From a bacterium (GTDB lineage: Bacteria > Patescibacteriota > Minisyncoccia > Phycocordibacterales > Phycocordibacteraceae): a DNA stretch of 6,389 bases. The translations under genes were made by a program, and so were the position numbers. Under the pieces are notes generated by a model. It saw only the letters and a list, made by a program, of their open reading frames with translations, made no database searches and was not told where the DNA came from. The DNA is taken from the NCBI GenBank assembly GCA_021817685.1, contig JAKAGD010000041.1:1-6389 (forward strand), given 5' to 3'. How positions within the stretch are numbered: the stretch's first letter is position 1; the number at the start of each line of letters is the position of its first letter. Below are positions 5,499 to 6,389 of the stretch, in pieces.

Positions 5499-6017
5499 AT
5501 GAACCTGCTTCACGACATCGACCCGGGCACGAAAGAAGAGATGAACGTCATCGTTGAGATACCGAAAGGGTCTCATAATAAGTATGAAATAGATAAGGCG
5601 ACAGGACTTATTGCTCTTGATCGTGTTGCACATACGGCGCAGCAATTCCCGTTTGATTACGGCTTTGTGCCGCAGACCTTGTGGGACGACGGCGACGCGC
5701 TGGATGTGGTCGTACTCACGACGTATCCGCTCGTGCCGGGTATTCTCGTTCGCGCACGCGCAGTCGCTCTCATTAAAATGGTCGATAGCGGAGAGGCTGA
5801 CGACAAGGTTATCGCGGTGCCCATAGATGACCCTCGCTGGAAGGAAACCAAAGACTTGAAGGATATAAACCCGCACACACTCAAAGAGTTTGAGCACTTC
5901 TTCACAACCTACAAAAAACTCCAGAACAAGGAAGTCGTGATAAACGGTTTCGAAGGACGCGCAGAAGCTGAAGCGGCATTTGAGCGCGCGCGGAAGCTGT
6001 ACGACGAAAAGAAATAA
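5499..6017 (+). CDS. ppa: Inorganic pyrophosphatase (family I, soluble)
   Basis: This 172-residue cytoplasmic enzyme hydrolyses pyrophosphate to two phosphates, pulling nucleotide polymerisation and aminoacylation forward. The family I metal-binding signature DGDALD is at 64-69, supplying Asp 64, 66 and 69. Other positions aligning with E. coli Ppa active-site residues are Lys 23 and Glu 20 in VEIPKG, Arg 42, Tyr 54, Asp 96, Asp 101 and Lys 103 in the VDSGEADDK segment, and Tyr 138-Lys 139 in HFFTTYKKL. The length is typical of prokaryotic family I enzymes. All expected catalytic positions appear present, so it should be active with Mg2+. Bases of about 5560-5650 look more AT-rich than the neighbouring genes, but the frame is intact. 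The gene has its own -10 element and no Shine-Dalgarno, and it is followed after 2 bp by a small membrane-protein gene, with which it probably forms a two-gene operon. Confidence 0.96.
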   Translation: MNLLHDIDPGTKEEMNVIVEIPKGSHNKYEIDKATGLIALDRVAHTAQQFPFDYGFVPQTLWDDGDALDVVVLTTYPLVPGILVRARAVALIKMVDSGEADDKVIAVPIDDPRWKETKDLKDINPHTLKEFEHFFTTYKKLQNKEVVINGFEGRAEAEAAFERARKLYDEKK

Positions 6018-6019
6018 GT

Positions 6020-6286
6020 ATGGAAGACGAAAAACTGCTTCCCGTCGGAGAGCCGGTCGTCGAACCAAGCGAACCGTTCCCGCAGGTCGTCATCACCGAA
6101 ACGACCCCGCCGCCGGAGACGCCGAAAGCTCCCGTGCCCGGCGTGCCCTCCCCCCAGCAACAGTCCTGGGGCGTCGTCATCTCCATCGTCATCATCGTGC
6201 TCATGATCACCATAGGCGCGTTCTATGCGTGGGGCCAGCGCATTGCGCAAAACCGAGCGCTCACCGAACCGGCGACTGCCCAGTGA
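6020..6286 (+). CDS. Small single-pass membrane protein of unknown function
   Basis: This is an 88-residue protein that I do not recognise. Residues 1-49 are hydrophilic, acidic and very Pro-rich (PPPETPKAPVPGVPSP at 30-45), probably an extended, disordered tail. Residues 50-71 form one strongly hydrophobic membrane helix rich in Ile and Val, followed by a short polar C-terminus with Arg 74 and Arg 79. There is no cleavable signal peptide. The acidic N-terminus and the arginines after the helix weakly favour an outside N-terminus under the positive-inside rule, but the topology is uncertain. The ATG is 2 bp after the ppa TAA with at best a weak purine-rich site upstream, so it is probably co-transcribed and coupled with ppa. 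A functional link to pyrophosphatase is not shown. The stop at 6284-6286 overlaps the candidate -35 region of clpP. Confidence 0.75.
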   Translation: MEDEKLLPVGEPVVEPSEPFPQVVITETTPPPETPKAPVPGVPSPQQQSWGVVISIVIIVLMITIGAFYAWGQRIAQNRALTEPATAQ

Positions 6287-6303
6287 AAAAAGAACGTTAC
6301 TCT

Positions 6304-6320
6304 GCTACTATTGCCTACCT
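6304..6320 (+). promoter_or_regulatory. Candidate clpP promoter (-10 region) with a very short leader
   Basis: TGCTACTAT (6303-6311) carries an extended -10 TG and the hexamer TACTAT (6306-6311, 4 of 6 to consensus). The ATG at 6321 lies 9 bp beyond, so transcription would start about 3-4 bases before it. At a 17-bp spacing the -35 candidate is GTGAAA (6283-6288), 4 of 6, overlapping the stop of the preceding gene. No Shine-Dalgarno is present. Confidence 0.5.
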
Positions 6321-6389
6321 ATGAATAAAAATACCCAACCCCGCGCATCCATGCTTGTGCCGATGGTCATCGAGAAGAGCCAGTTCGGC
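6321..6389 (+). CDS. clpP: ATP-dependent Clp protease proteolytic subunit ClpP (3'-partial)
   Basis: Only the first 23 codons are inside the window, open to its end. After about ten polar residues the sequence reads MLVPMVIEKSQFG, which matches the conserved start of mature ClpP (E. coli ALVPMVIEQTSRGE). ClpP is the serine-protease barrel that degrades substrates unfolded by ClpX or ClpA/ClpC. The catalytic Ser, His and Asp are all beyond the window, so activity cannot be judged. An in-frame ATG at 6351 is an alternative start. The ATG at 6321 is preferred because a -10-like element stands 9 bp upstream, and because a short N-terminal propeptide is usual in this family. Confidence 0.85.
   Translation, partial: MNKNTQPRASMLVPMVIEKSQFG

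Noticed and set aside
5484..6068. Open frame of 194 codons on the - strand, antisense to ppa
   Set aside because: It covers the whole of ppa, which is a certain gene, has no recognisable domain, and no promoter was noticed for it.

Overview
The window reads as a piece of a moderately GC-rich Candidatus Patescibacteria (CPR) genome, most likely Parcubacteria. The reasons are PilB and PilC sequences of the parcubacterial style, a NusA carrying an extra acidic/His-rich N-terminal insertion, very tight gene packing, and start codons that mostly lack Shine-Dalgarno sequences. TGA ends several genes, so the code-25 CPR lineages (Gracilibacteria/Absconditabacteria) do not fit. The lineage is an inference from gene style and was not tested by a search.

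Layout. (1) 2-394 (+) is the 3' end of a beta-repeat surface protein resembling PilX-like pilus-associated proteins. It converges, with 7 bp between stop codons, on (2) a minus-strand type IV pilus operon, pilB (3367-1619) followed after 2 bp by pilC (1616-402). (3) A divergent intergenic region of about 156 bp (3368-3523) separates pilB from an unrecognised 140-residue protein (3524-3946, +), which ends in a strong hairpin terminator with a UCCG loop. (4) nusA (4084-5445, +) has its own consensus-like promoter and a short leader. That leader holds a small GC hairpin with a U-rich tail and an 18-codon open frame whose stop overlaps the nusA start. (5) ppa, inorganic pyrophosphatase (5499-6017), is followed after 2 bp by a small single-pass membrane protein (6020-6286). 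(6) The window ends in the first 23 codons of clpP (6321 onward).

How it fits together. The left half encodes the assembly motor and inner-membrane platform of a type IV pilus, with a probable pilus-associated protein beside it. The right half is housekeeping: transcription elongation/termination (NusA), pyrophosphate removal (Ppa) and proteolysis (ClpP), arranged as short transcription units with their own promoters. Nothing in the window is a mobile element, CRISPR array, tRNA or rRNA.

The most noteworthy pattern is regulatory. Three genes (pilB, ppa, clpP) have a -10-like hexamer ending only 8-9 bp before the start codon, which predicts leaderless or nearly leaderless mRNAs. The nusA promoter shows the same spacing, not to nusA but to a GTG-started 18-codon leader frame. 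That frame runs through a terminator-like hairpin and ends in an ATGA overlap with nusA, a plausible autoregulatory attenuator. No complete novel multi-gene system is visible.
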